Shown here: positions 8,942-17,469 of the stretch, in pieces
Position numbering within the stretch: the stretch's first letter is position 1
Layout of the letters: the number at the start of each line of letters is the position of its first letter
NCBI RefSeq assembly: GCF_000718005.1
Contig: NZ_JODV01000001.1
DNA: 64,000 bases
Origin: Actinoalloteichus_B caeruleus
GTDB taxonomy: Bacteria; Actinomycetota; Actinomycetes; Mycobacteriales; Pseudonocardiaceae
Strand: one strand, 5' to 3'
Position numbers and translations under genes: made by a program
Notes under the pieces: model-generated
Database searches by the model: none
What the model was told of the DNA's origin: nothing
The model's input: only the letters and a program-made list of their open reading frames with translations

Positions 8942-9044
8942 GTTCCTCGGGCCGCGCGATTCCCCGAGGAGGCCGCACCCGCGCACGACCACCCCCCGGC
9001 GGCGTCGCCAGCTCGACGTGCCCCAGCCGTCCGCGCCGGAGTGG

Positions 9045-10103
9045 TCAGCGCGTCCTGGTCACCTTGTTCAGCCCCCGGGGCCGGTCCGGGTCGACTCCCC
9101 GGGCCCTGGCGAGTTCCAGGGCGAGCAGCTGCGCCGGGAGCACCTCCAGCACCGGGGCGACCTCCTCGGGAGTAGCCGGCAGGGCCACCCCCACGTCGGG
9201 TGCGGCGGACGCCGAGGCGGATCCGATCGCGGCGACGAAGGGGCCTCGTTCCCGCACCGCCTCCAGGGTCTCCAGGGTCGACGTGCCGCCCGGGCCGACG
9301 CTGGTGACGGCGAGGAGCGCGGTGTCGGCGTCGACGGCGGCGACCGGTCCGTGTAACAGGTCGGCGGCGCTGTAGGCGCGGGTCAGCAGGTAACTGGTCT
9401 CGGCGAGTTTGAGCGCCGCCTCACCCGCCGTCGCCGAGGAGTAGCCGCGACCGACGGTGAGCAGCCGGTCCGCGAAGCGCAGTCGCGAGGCGAGGTCCAC
9501 GACCGGCGCGGCGGCCCCAGCCAACGCCTCGTCCGCCAGGTCCCCCAGCGGCTCCGCCCGTTCGCCGTGACCGCCTCGCAGGGCGTCGACGAGCAGGTAC
9601 AGGGCCAGCAGGGTCGCGGTGTAGGTCTTGGTGGCGGCAACCGCCCGTTCCGCGCCCGCCCGGACGGACAGGGCCGCGTCGGTGACCGACACCAGGTCCG
9701 ACCCTTCCGTGTTGGTCACCGCGACGGTCAACGCGCCCTGGTCGCGCGCGGTCGCGGCGACCTCGACGAGGTCCGGGGAACCACCGCTCTGGCTGACGGT
9801 GACCAGCAGGACGTCGCGCAGGTCCTGCCGAGCTCCGTAGAGGGTGGTGGTCGAGGGCGAGACGAGGCCGGCGGGCAGACCGAGCAGCGTCTCCACGAGG
9901 TACTTGCCGTAGAGGGCCGCGTGGTCGCTGGACCCCCTCGCGGCGAACAGCACGAACCGGGGACGTCGCCGGGTGATGTCCCCGGCGAGGGCCCGGATCT
10001 CCGGTCCGGCCGCCAGGAGCGTTCGGAAGACCGCCGGCTGCGCCGCGATCTCGTCCGCCATCAGGGAACCGGCCGTGGTGGCCGACGCCGCTTCCGCCTT
10101 CAT
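9045..10103 (-). CDS. SIS-domain aminosugar-phosphate enzyme (AgaS/NagB-II/GlmS-C type)
   Basis: A 352-residue protein consisting of two sugar-isomerase (SIS) domains without the glutaminase domain of GlmS. Visible motifs are LFAARGSSDHAALYGKYL, TVSQSGGSPDLVE, ATKTYTATLLALY, ETSYLLTRAYSAADLLHGP and the C-terminal RGLNKVTRTR, all characteristic of glucosamine-6-phosphate-handling SIS proteins. It probably deaminates or isomerises an aminosugar phosphate; the exact substrate cannot be read from sequence. I chose the ATG at 10103 with GAGGCGG just upstream. It is divergent from dasR with a DasR-type operator in between (10190-10205), which supports an aminosugar role and DasR control. Confidence 0.85.
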   Translation of the reverse strand: MKAEAASATTAGSLMADEIAAQPAVFRTLLAAGPEIRALAGDITRRRPRFVLFAARGSSDHAALYGKYLVETLLGLPAGLVSPSTTTLYGARQDLRDVLLVTVSQSGGSPDLVEVAATARDQGALTVAVTNTEGSDLVSVTDAALSVRAGAERAVAATKTYTATLLALYLLVDALRGGHGERAEPLGDLADEALAGAAAPVVDLASRLRFADRLLTVGRGYSSATAGEAALKLAETSYLLTRAYSAADLLHGPVAAVDADTALLAVTSVGPGGTSTLETLEAVRERGPFVAAIGSASASAAPDVGVALPATPEEVAPVLEVLPAQLLALELARARGVDPDRPRGLNKVTRTR

Positions 10104-10189
10104 ACCGCCTCGTTCCGCCGGGTCAGCCGCCCCGGCCACTCAGGGCGGCCGTCGCCAACCGGGTTCGGGCACACCGGTCCGACGCCCGC

Positions 10190-10205
10190 AGTGGTCCAGA
10201 CCAAC
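10190..10205. promoter_or_regulatory. dre-like DasR operator
   Basis: AGTGGTCCAGACCAAC closely matches the DasR responsive element known from Streptomyces (A-C/G-TGGTCTAGACCA-C/G-T), keeping the TGGTC and GACCA half-sites. It lies 87 bases upstream of the SIS-domain gene and about 240 bases upstream of dasR. That position suits repression of the aminosugar gene and possibly autoregulation, relieved by glucosamine-6-phosphate as in Streptomyces. Confidence 0.65.
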
Positions 10206-10444
10206 ACTACCCACCGGGGCCCGCCGTCCACCGCCGCCGACCGGGCGAGTGCCCGGCACCGGCCACCGGAGCGGGAGGCGGCGGGACCCCTCCTCGGCCT
10301 GGTCGGGCCGCCTTCGACGGCCCCGTGCCGGGGATCGCGCGGACGGAGGAAGATCGGAGTCACCCTGTGACAACGTGGGAACCGAGGGAACGGCTCGGCA
10401 TCCTGGAGAGCACAGGCAGGCCGGACGTCACCGAGGAGGAGGCC

Positions 10445-11287
10445 ATGCTCGACGCCACACCGCCGTGCGGGGAAAGCGGGAGCCGGACCGGGCACACCCG
10501 GGAGCCCAAGTACTGGGGGCTCAAACGGCACCTGCTCGAGCTGCTCCGGTCGATGCCCGCCGGAACGCCCATCCCCACCGAGAGATCGCTCGCGACCGAG
10601 TTCGGCCTGTCCAGGACGACGGTCCGCCAGGCGCTCGCCGATCTCACGGTCGAGGGGCGTCTCCTCCGGATCCAGGGCAAGGGGACCTTCGCGGCGGAGC
10701 CGAAGGTGGCCCAGCGCTTGCAGCTCTCCTCCTACACCGAGGACATGCTCGCCCAGGGCATGCGACCGCAGTCCCGGCTGCTCGCGGCCGAGGAACACCC
10801 GGCGGAGACGGAGCTGGCCAGGCTGTTGGACGTCCGGCCGGGCGCCAAGCTGCTCCGGCTGAAACGCCTGCGGCTCGCCGACGGCGAACCGATGGCCATC
10901 GAGACCACCCATCTCCCCCTGGGCCGTTTCCGGGGCCTGCGCCGCTGCCTGAGCGAGGGCGACTCGCTCTACCAGGTGCTGCGGAACCGGTTCGACGTCC
11001 GCTTCGGCCACGCCACGGAGACGATCGAGACCGCCCTCGCGGCGCCCGAGGAGGCCGAGTTACTCGGGGCGGACGTGGGCCTCCCGATGCTGTTGCTCTG
11101 CCGGCACTCCTTCGACGCCGAAGGCCACCCCGTCGAGTGGGTGCGCTCCCTCTACCGGGGGGACAGGTACAAGTTCGTCACGACCATCAACCCGCCCGAC
11201 GGGGCTGGCGGACTCGCGCCCGGGAACCGGGACGACACCCCAGTTAGCCCAAGTGGGCGATATCACCATCCGCCAACCGGGGGATAA
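10445..11287 (+). CDS. dasR: DasR-type GntR/HutC transcriptional regulator
   Basis: A 280-residue GntR-family repressor. The winged helix-turn-helix lies at about residues 25-90 (PIPTERSLATEFGLSRTTV, RIQGKGTFAAEPKV). The UTRA effector domain follows, with the nearly diagnostic DasR sequences LSSYTEDMLAQGM, GEPMAIETTHLP, GLPMLLLCRHS and PVEWVRSLYRGDRYKFV. DasR represses GlcNAc and chitin uptake genes and responds to phosphorylated glucosamine. The ATG at 10445 has GAGGAGGAG directly upstream and gives the length typical of DasR; the frame is open further upstream but lacks a site. A dre-like site lies in the divergent region. The last 20 residues or so are Gly/Pro-rich and longer than usual. 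Confidence 0.92.
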   Translation: MLDATPPCGESGSRTGHTREPKYWGLKRHLLELLRSMPAGTPIPTERSLATEFGLSRTTVRQALADLTVEGRLLRIQGKGTFAAEPKVAQRLQLSSYTEDMLAQGMRPQSRLLAAEEHPAETELARLLDVRPGAKLLRLKRLRLADGEPMAIETTHLPLGRFRGLRRCLSEGDSLYQVLRNRFDVRFGHATETIETALAAPEEAELLGADVGLPMLLLCRHSFDAEGHPVEWVRSLYRGDRYKFVTTINPPDGAGGLAPGNRDDTPVSPSGRYHHPPTGG

Positions 11288-11361
11288 ATCGGCACGTCTT
11301 CCTCGTTGTCATCCCGAGGCCCGGGTGGGGCCGGAAACGGAGCGCGACCACGAGGGGACCC

Positions 11362-12483
11362 ATGCGCGAGCAGCACGACCAGGAGCTCACGACCCGACTG
11401 GCGCGCCAGGGCGGCTCCCCGGCTGAGGACGGGGAACCGGCGGAGCGGCGGGGCGCGTTCGGGCTGTCCGGTGCCCAGATCACGGCCGGCGCGCTGGCCG
11501 CGGTGACCTCGGCGGTGCTGGGCTCCCAGCTCGGGGTGGCTGGCACCGTGGCCGGAGCAGCCGTCGCCAGCGTGGTGTCGACGGTCGGTGGCGCGGTCTA
11601 CCAGCGCTACCTCGAACGGACCGCCGAGACCGTTCGGGCGACCGCCGCCAGGGCCCCGCTCGGTCGACGCCGGCAACGCACCGCCGGCCGAGCCGTCGGC
11701 GACGGGCGGACAGGCCCGGTCGCCAGCCCGTCCCACCCGGTCGGTCCCCGCTCGGCGACCGAACCGACCACGCGGCTGACCGTGCCGCACCCGAGCCCCG
11801 GGGCACCGACCGCCCGGCTGGCGGGCCCTCCGCCGCGCGACGCCGGCCCGCCCGACACGCCGATCCGAGGCGAGGCGAGCGCTCGGCCGCCCGACACGGA
11901 GCTCCTCGGGCAGGGCGTCGGCGGGCACCGGGACGCGGACAGCACGGCCCTCCTGCCGACATCGGCCGGGACGAACCGCCTGCCGACCGACGGACCAGGG
12001 GAGAAGCCCCCTCGTCGGCGACGTCCCACCCGGATGATCGTGGCTGGCGGGGTGCTGTCCTTCCTCCTCGCGATGGCGGCCATCGTCGGCGTCGAGCTCG
12101 TACGGGGCGAATCCCTCTCCGGCGGTTCGACCGGAACGTCGATCAGCGGCATCCTCGGCGGTGAACCCCTCTTCCGCCGGGACGACGTGCCCCCGCCGGC
12201 CGAGCAGGACCCGCCAGCGGGCGGGGCGGACGTCGTCGACCCGCCGAACCCGGCCCCTCCCGCCGGGACCGGGACCACTGGTGCCCCCGAGGTTCCCACC
12301 ACGTCCGGCGAGGAACCCGGGCGGGAACCGGCCGGGAACGAGCCGTCCGAGACCGAGCCGCCGCCCACGACCACGGAGGCACCGGCCGAGGACGAGCCGG
12401 AAGGGGCGGGGGAACAGGAGGACGACCAGGAGCCGGCGCCGGGAGCGCGGCTGGAGATCCCGGGCCGGGTCCCGGCCACCTGA
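11362..12483 (+). CDS. single-pass membrane protein with long disordered tails
   Basis: A 373-residue protein I do not recognise as a named family. Residues about 33-80 form an Ala/Gly/Val-rich hydrophobic region (ITAGALAAVTSAVLG, AGTVAGAAVASVVSTVGGAV). A Pro/Thr/Arg-rich linker follows. One clear transmembrane helix lies at about 222-245 (MIVAGGVLSFLLAMAAIVGV). The outer tail of about 120 residues is rich in Pro, Glu, Thr and Gly, with repeated PPPTTTEAPAE-like composition. The start has GAGGGG upstream. The layout suggests a cytoplasmic N-terminal region and a cell-wall-spanning extracellular tail. It stands alone between dasR and a pseudogene. Confidence 0.75.
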   Translation: MREQHDQELTTRLARQGGSPAEDGEPAERRGAFGLSGAQITAGALAAVTSAVLGSQLGVAGTVAGAAVASVVSTVGGAVYQRYLERTAETVRATAARAPLGRRRQRTAGRAVGDGRTGPVASPSHPVGPRSATEPTTRLTVPHPSPGAPTARLAGPPPRDAGPPDTPIRGEASARPPDTELLGQGVGGHRDADSTALLPTSAGTNRLPTDGPGEKPPRRRRPTRMIVAGGVLSFLLAMAAIVGVELVRGESLSGGSTGTSISGILGGEPLFRRDDVPPPAEQDPPAGGADVVDPPNPAPPAGTGTTGAPEVPTTSGEEPGREPAGNEPSETEPPPTTTEAPAEDEPEGAGEQEDDQEPAPGARLEIPGRVPAT

Positions 12484-12544
12484 GTCCCGCACGAGCCGAT
12501 TTCCCGGGTGGACCGTTCCTTCCCCCACGGGCCCCGGTGGCGAG

Positions 12545-13152
12545 TCCAGCGACCCGCCAGCTCGTCGGCGAACCGCCGGTGGCCGTCCTGCCGTTCCAGG
12601 ACGGCCCGGCCCCGGGTACCCGCAGCCGGTGCGGGGTGGTGCCGGCGGTGCCGGCGTCCACCGGTTCCTCCTCCCTGACCAGCGCCTCCAGTGCGGCACC
12701 CGTGGCACGCGCCTGGTCGCGCGGCGCGCGCCACCGCCCGGGTCAGCCAGGCCGCGGCGGCCTCCGCCGGAGTCCTGTTCCGCCCGGGCCGCTCATCGGC
12801 CCGAGCACCGCGTTGGAGCGACAGCCGCACCACGGCCGGGGAGCCGCGCTCCACGGCGGCGAGCAGCGCGCCGTTCCCGTTCCCGTCCACATCGGGGTCC
12901 GCGTCGACGGCGGGCGGCAGTCGGGCCGCCTCCACCCGCCCCTGGGATGCCGCCGAGAAGATCGGCCGAGGGTCCACTCCCCTTGCTCCCCCGTCCGGAG
13001 CCCCACCCGGCGTCGAGCAGCGCGGCCACGATCGCATCGGGCCCCAGCCGGCGGCGCACCACGCGTTCTCGCCGTCCTCGTCCGCCAGGCCAGGTCCACA
13101 TGGCACGGTTCGGCCGCCCGGTACGCGTCCCGCTCAGGACGGCCGCCGTCAT
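12545..13152 (-). pseudogene. decayed ankyrin-repeat gene with several frameshifts
   Basis: A good start exists on the minus strand: GGAGGG just before the ATG at 13152, then MTAAVLSGTRTG. The ankyrin signal then hops between frames: GLADEDGENA (near 13080), GPDAIVAALLDAG (near 13045-13005), then PIFSAASQGRVEAARL and DGNGNGALLAAVERGSPAVV with GARADERPGRNRTPAEAAAAW (about 12965-12747), and finally RAVLERQDGH and ELAGR near 12600-12555. These are ordinary pieces of a small ankyrin-repeat protein of about 200 residues, but no single frame carries them. I infer at least three indels. The spacer around it holds no other gene. Confidence 0.65.
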
Positions 13153-13691
13153 CCCTCCGCCACGTTCTCGGTCATCCACCACCAGTAGCGCCCCCGTGGG
13201 GCCTTCCGGGGATTCGCCCGATATCGCCACGGAGAAGGCGCGGGAACATGCGCGTGATTGGTAGGTCACTTCCCGTCCGCGCGGTAAGCGATGCCGGTAA
13301 CTCACCAACTTGACCACACACACGTTCACCACTGTGTGCACTAGATCAACACCATGGGTTACGAAAACGGCGCGTCTATCCGCCGTCCAGCCGTTTCTTT
13401 GACTCCGAATGATGGCTTCCGGACAGCAGTAACGGCTTAATAACGTCTAGCTACCGGATGGTAATCATCCGTAATGGTCTGAAGTGGAATCGACAGGGAA
13501 GGGCGACCGAGCACACAGCGGCGCGGCGTCCGGACAGTCGTCCTCCGCCAGGCGCGAGTCGATGAGACCGCTGATCCCCTCGACCGGGGTTCCCACGACC
13601 CCGGTCCGCTACGAGTTGAGACCCGCGGGCGGGCCCCTGCCAAGAAACCGCCCGCGGGGTGTCCCTGCACTCGTGAACAAGGAGACATCTA
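13153..13691 (+). promoter_or_regulatory. long leader of the first S1E protease gene
   Basis: About 540 gene-free bases with a marked drop in GC around 13280-13480, the usual mark of a promoter region here. It holds a perfect inverted repeat CGGATG-GTAAT-CATCCG at 13455-13471 that continues into TAATGG. The eight bases ATCCGTAA recur upstream of the second protease gene (15113-15120), also preceded by CGGAT. A strong AAGGAGA at 13679-13685 serves the GTG at 13692. I could not fix a -35/-10 pair with confidence. Confidence 0.4.
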
Positions 13692-14840
13692 GTGAATCGG
13701 AGAATCGCGGCGCGCGTTACCGGAGCGGTCGTGCTGGCCGCCGGAACGACCGTTGGCCTCACCCTCCCCGCCACCGCCGACCAGGAGGCCCCGGCCCCGG
13801 TCAGCGCCGACCAGGAGGTCCTGCTCGCCATGCAGCGGGACCTCGGCCTCGACGCCGCCGAAGCCGAACTCCGCCTGGCCCAAGAAGCGGCCGCGGCGAC
13901 CGCGGAGGAGACCCTGACCCGCACGTTGGACGGCGTCTTCGCCGGCGCCGTCTTCGACGCCGAGCGGGGCGCGCTCGTCGTGGCCGTCACCGACGAGGCG
14001 GAGGCGAGCGCGGTGCGGGCCGCCGGTGCGGTGCCTCGCGTGGTGGAGCACACCCTCGTCGAGCTGGAGTCGGTGAAGTCGGCCATCGACCAGACCGCGA
14101 CCAGCCAGGGCGCCCCCGCCGGGGTGAGCAGCTGGGCGGTCGACGTCGAGACCAACTCCGTCGTCGTCACCGTGGACCCGGAGCTGCGGGACGCCGAGGT
14201 GGACGCCTTCCTCGACCGGGCGGCCAGCGACGGCACCGTCCGGGTCGTCGAGGAGGCCAACTCCACGCCGGTCCCCTTCGCCGACATCGTCGGCGGTGAC
14301 GCCTACTACCCGGGTGCCTCGCGCTGTTCCGTCGGGTTCTCAGTGGACGGCGGGTTCGTCACCGCCGGCCACTGCGGCACCGTCGGCACCAGCACCTCCG
14401 GGGTGAACCAGCAGTCGCAGGGCACCGTCGCCGGCTCGATCTTCCCGGGCAGTGACATGGGCTGGGTGGAGACCAACTCCAGCTGGACGCCGACCGCGGC
14501 GGTCAACGACTACGACGGCGGCACCGTCGCCGTCAGCGGTTCCTCCGAGGCCGCGATCGGCGCCTCGGTCTGCCGTTCCGGCTCCACCACCGGCTGGCAC
14601 TGCGGCACCATCGAGGCCAAGGGCGTCACCGTCAACTACCAGGAGGGCGCCGTCCACGAGATGACCCAGACCAGCGCCTGCGCCGAACCCGGCGACTCCG
14701 GTGGTTCCTGGCTGAGCGGTAGCCAGGCCCAGGGCGTCACCTCCGGCGGCTCCGGCAACTGCACCCTGGGGGGCACCACCTTCTTCCAGCCGCTGAACCC
14801 GATCCTCTCCGAGTTCGGGCTGAGCCTGACCACCTCCTGA
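13692..14840 (+). CDS. secreted alpha-lytic/streptogrisin-type serine protease (S1E) with propeptide
   Basis: A 382-residue extracellular endopeptidase precursor. Signal peptide at residues 1-29 (RRIAARVTG, then a hydrophobic core ending ATA). The propeptide at about 30-196 contains two alpha-lytic-type pro-domains; this region folds the protease and is then removed. The mature domain starts near ADIVGGDAYY (197). The catalytic triad is visible: His227 in TAGHCG, Asp255 in GSDMGWV and Ser336 in GDSGGSWL. Six cysteines form the usual three disulfides. The GTG start has AAGGAGA upstream. A strong hairpin terminator follows the stop. A close paralogue lies 600 bases downstream. Confidence 0.95.
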   Translation: MNRRIAARVTGAVVLAAGTTVGLTLPATADQEAPAPVSADQEVLLAMQRDLGLDAAEAELRLAQEAAAATAEETLTRTLDGVFAGAVFDAERGALVVAVTDEAEASAVRAAGAVPRVVEHTLVELESVKSAIDQTATSQGAPAGVSSWAVDVETNSVVVTVDPELRDAEVDAFLDRAASDGTVRVVEEANSTPVPFADIVGGDAYYPGASRCSVGFSVDGGFVTAGHCGTVGTSTSGVNQQSQGTVAGSIFPGSDMGWVETNSSWTPTAAVNDYDGGTVAVSGSSEAAIGASVCRSGSTTGWHCGTIEAKGVTVNYQEGAVHEMTQTSACAEPGDSGGSWLSGSQAQGVTSGGSGNCTLGGTTFFQPLNPILSEFGLSLTTS

Positions 14841-14888
14841 TCCCGAGCGGCCCAGTCGCGGGTTTCTGACAAAAACTGTTCGGTTCGC

Positions 14889-14928
14889 CAACGGGCGGCC
14901 TCCTCCGATCGGGGGAGGCCGCCCGTTG
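14889..14928 (+). terminator. intrinsic-type hairpin after first protease
   Basis: CAACGGGCGGCCTCC pairs with GGAGGCCGCCCGTTG; with the inner TCC/GGG pairs (one T-G wobble) the stem is about 18 base pairs around a GATC loop. It begins 48 bases after the protease stop codon. No T-run follows, which is common for actinobacterial terminators. Confidence 0.7.
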
Positions 14929-15437
14929 ACGTGCGTGCCGCACGCGGGACCGGGCGGAACGGGTGCTCGGCATCCGGTCCAGGACCAACCCCCGTTCGGA
15001 CCATGACTCGTTCACCGGACAACGACCGAAACAGCGGTACGACAGCGGAACGCCATTACGGGACGTGAGCGCCGGTCCGACGACTGTGACGGTTTTTCCC
15101 CGATTGGCGGATATCCGTAACACGATCCTGCGCCAAGACTTTCACTCCAACGGGGGCCTGGATGAACCGGCGGCGACGCCGGTGTGAACGGAGAGGACCC
15201 AGTTGTTCACGTCGGACACCCACTGACGACGCCGTCCAGGTCCACAACCGAGCTCACCTCTCACCGCCACAGCCGAACCGCGGAAGCCCATGAGCCAGGG
15301 CTGTTGGTGCCCAGCCCAGTCGCGCCGACCGGCACGGCCCAGTCCACCTCGGACGAGGCACCTCCGGGGCGGGGCCTCTCGCCAGACCCACTCCCCTCCC
15401 CGGATATCCCTGCACCCCTACAAGGGAGACGCGAAAC
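14929..15437 (+). promoter_or_regulatory. leader of the second S1E protease gene
   Basis: About 510 bases without a gene. GC falls around 15040-15170. The palindrome CGGATATCCG at 15109-15118 runs into TAACAC and shares CGGAT and ATCCGTAA with the inverted repeat upstream of the first protease gene. That suggests a common regulator for the two enzymes. GGGAGA at 15425-15430 is the ribosome site for the ATG at 15438. Confidence 0.4.
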
Positions 15438-16580
15438 ATGAGGAACAGATCCTTGGCCCGCATCGCCGGTGCCCTGGTCGCGGCCGCCGGCACGGCCACC
15501 GCGCTGGCCCTGCCAGCCGGCGCGGACACCCCGGAAGGACCCGACGCCACCGTGGCCTCGCCGGAGATGCTCTCGGCGATGCAGCGGGACCTCGGCCTGA
15601 CCGAGCAGGAGGCACTCACGAGGGTCGCGGTGGAGGCCACCGCCGTCGAGACCGAGGAGGAGCTGCGCGCGAGCCTGGGTTCGTCGTTCGGCGGGGCCCA
15701 CTTCGACGGGGACACCAACACCCTCGTCGTCGGCGTGACCACCGCCGAGAAGGCCGACGAGGTTCGCGCCGCAGGGGCGACCCCGGAGGTCGTGGCCTAC
15801 AGCGCCGACAGCCTGGACGGCGTGGTGTCGACCCTGAACGAGACCACCGAGGTGCCCGACGGCGTCACCGGCTGGTACGTGGACACCGCCGACAACACCG
15901 TCGTGGTGACCACCGCCCTGGGCAGCGGCGAGGCGGCGGCGGACTTCGTCGCCGACTCCGGGGTCAACGCCGACGCGGTGACCGTGGTGGAGAGCACCGA
16001 GCAGCCCCGGACCCTCTACGACATCATCGGCGGCGACGCCTACTACTTCGGTGGCTCCCGTTGCTCGGTCGGCTTCTCCGTGTCGGTCGGCTACGTGACC
16101 GCGGGCCACTGCGGTGGGGTCGGTACCGCGACCCAGGGCTACAACCGCGTCTCCTCCGGCCAGGTCGCCGGCTCGGTCTTCCCGGGCAGCGACATGGGTT
16201 ACGTCCGGACCAACGCCAACTGGACCCCGCGTCCCCTGGTGAACCGCTACAGCGGCAACACCACCGTCACCGTCAGCGGCTCCACCGAGGCCGCCGTCGG
16301 CGCCTCCATCTGCCGGTCCGGCTCCACCACCGGCTGGCGCTGCGGCACCGTCCAGGCCAAGAACCAGACCGTCTTCTACGCCCAGGGCGCGGTCAGCGGC
16401 CTGACCAGGACCAACGCCTGCGCCGAGGGCGGTGACTCCGGTGGTTCCTGGCTGAGCGGCAGCCAGGCCCAGGGCGTCACCTCCGGTGGCTCCGGCAACT
16501 GCACCTGGGGCGGCACCACCTACTTCCAGCCGCTCAACCCGATCCTCTCCCGCTGGGGCCTGTCCCTGACCAGGGGCTGA
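15438..16580 (+). CDS. secreted alpha-lytic/streptogrisin-type serine protease (S1E), second copy
   Basis: A 380-residue precursor, clearly a paralogue of the upstream enzyme. Signal peptide at residues 1-30 (hydrophobic core ending AGA), propeptide to about 193, mature domain from IIGGDAYYFGGSRCSVGF. The triad is intact: His224 in TAGHCG, Asp252 in GSDMGYV and Ser334 in GDSGGSWL, with three disulfide pairs conserved. The mature halves of the two proteases share long identical stretches such as GSWLSGSQAQGVTSGGSGNC, while the propeptides differ more. This indicates duplication followed by divergence or gene conversion. It is followed by its own hairpin terminator. Substrate preference cannot be read safely. 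Confidence 0.95.
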   Translation: MRNRSLARIAGALVAAAGTATALALPAGADTPEGPDATVASPEMLSAMQRDLGLTEQEALTRVAVEATAVETEEELRASLGSSFGGAHFDGDTNTLVVGVTTAEKADEVRAAGATPEVVAYSADSLDGVVSTLNETTEVPDGVTGWYVDTADNTVVVTTALGSGEAAADFVADSGVNADAVTVVESTEQPRTLYDIIGGDAYYFGGSRCSVGFSVSVGYVTAGHCGGVGTATQGYNRVSSGQVAGSVFPGSDMGYVRTNANWTPRPLVNRYSGNTTVTVSGSTEAAVGASICRSGSTTGWRCGTVQAKNQTVFYAQGAVSGLTRTNACAEGGDSGGSWLSGSQAQGVTSGGSGNCTWGGTTYFQPLNPILSRWGLSLTRG

Positions 16581-16607
16581 TCCGGGCACTCCTCCGCACT
16601 CGTGAAC

Positions 16608-16642
16608 ACGGGCCGCCCATCCCGACCGGATGGGCGGCCCGT
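16608..16642 (+). terminator. hairpin after second protease
   Basis: ACGGGCCGCCCATCC pairs perfectly with GGATGGGCGGCCCGT over 15 base pairs around a 5-base loop, starting 27 bases after the protease stop. There is no T-run. Confidence 0.7.
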
Positions 16643-16783
16643 CCCGTCGGAACACCCGCCGCCCCGGCGCGGCGCGCGCCACTGATCGACCCCGGGTGCG
16701 TGGCTGCCCAGCACCGCCCGAACGCGGACCGGGGGAACGCACTCCCCCACGCCACCGAGCAGGACCACCCCCAGGGAGCAGCC

Positions 16784-17455
16784 ATGAGAGGAACCCTCCG
16801 CGCACTGGTCACCGGAGCGGCCGTCGTGGCGGCGCTGCTCGCCGCCAGCGGCGGCGTGACGGCGGCGCCGTCCCCCTCCGCCGGCACCGGCGGTGAGATC
16901 CGCGGCGGGGACGCCTTCCTGGTCGACACCGGCCGCTGCGTCGTGGGCTTCACCGTGACCGAGGGCTTCGTCGCGACGAGCCGGTGCGGCCCGGTGGGAG
17001 GTGAGGTGCGCACCACCGGAGGCGAACTCGTCGGCGTCGTCCGGGGCAGCACGTACCCCGTCCCCGGTGGTGCCTGGGTGGAGACCACCGACGCGTGGAC
17101 CCTGAGCCCGAGCGTCGGTCGCGCCGGCGGCGGCACACCGGTCCTCGGTTCGACCCTGGTCCCGGTGGGTGGCGCCGTCTGCGCCACCACCTCGACCTCG
17201 GGCTGGCGGTGCGGGAACGTGCTGGCCCACGACCAGTCGGTGGCGTTCCCGGAGGGCACCGTCTCCGGCCTCACGAGGACGACGCTGTGCTCCGACCGCG
17301 ACCGCGACGAGGGGACGCCGGTCGTCAGCGGCAACCAGGCCCAGGGCATGCTCCTGCTCGCGAGTGGACCGTGCCCCGGCGGCGGGGGAAGCGACCACGT
17401 CCTGCCGGTCAACCCCCTGCTGGCCGCCTGGGGCCTCACGCTGCGCACCGCCTGA
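16784..17455 (+). CDS. secreted S1E-fold pseudoprotease lacking propeptide and catalytic triad
   Basis: A 223-residue protein with a signal peptide (residues 1-33, hydrophobic core ending in AAP) joined directly to an S1E-type mature domain. The pro-domain present in its two upstream paralogues is absent. All three catalytic positions are changed: His is Arg67 (ATSRCG instead of TAGHCG), Asp is Gly95 (PGGAWVE instead of SDMGWVE) and Ser is Glu176 (RDEGTP instead of GDSGGS). All six disulfide cysteines and the closing NPLLAAWGLTL are kept, so the fold is under selection and this is not a decaying gene. The ATG at 16784 has AGGGAG upstream. A role as inhibitor, decoy or binding protein is inference. 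Confidence 0.85.
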   Translation: MRGTLRALVTGAAVVAALLAASGGVTAAPSPSAGTGGEIRGGDAFLVDTGRCVVGFTVTEGFVATSRCGPVGGEVRTTGGELVGVVRGSTYPVPGGAWVETTDAWTLSPSVGRAGGGTPVLGSTLVPVGGAVCATTSTSGWRCGNVLAHDQSVAFPEGTVSGLTRTTLCSDRDRDEGTPVVSGNQAQGMLLLASGPCPGGGGSDHVLPVNPLLAAWGLTLRTA

Positions 17456-17469
17456 CCAAGCCCGCCCCC

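Noticed and set aside
11607..13106. 499-codon open frame on the minus strand
   Set aside because: Only its first third (the ankyrin segments) resembles protein; the rest is the antisense of the intact membrane-protein gene 11362-12483. Treated as part of a pseudogene plus shadow.
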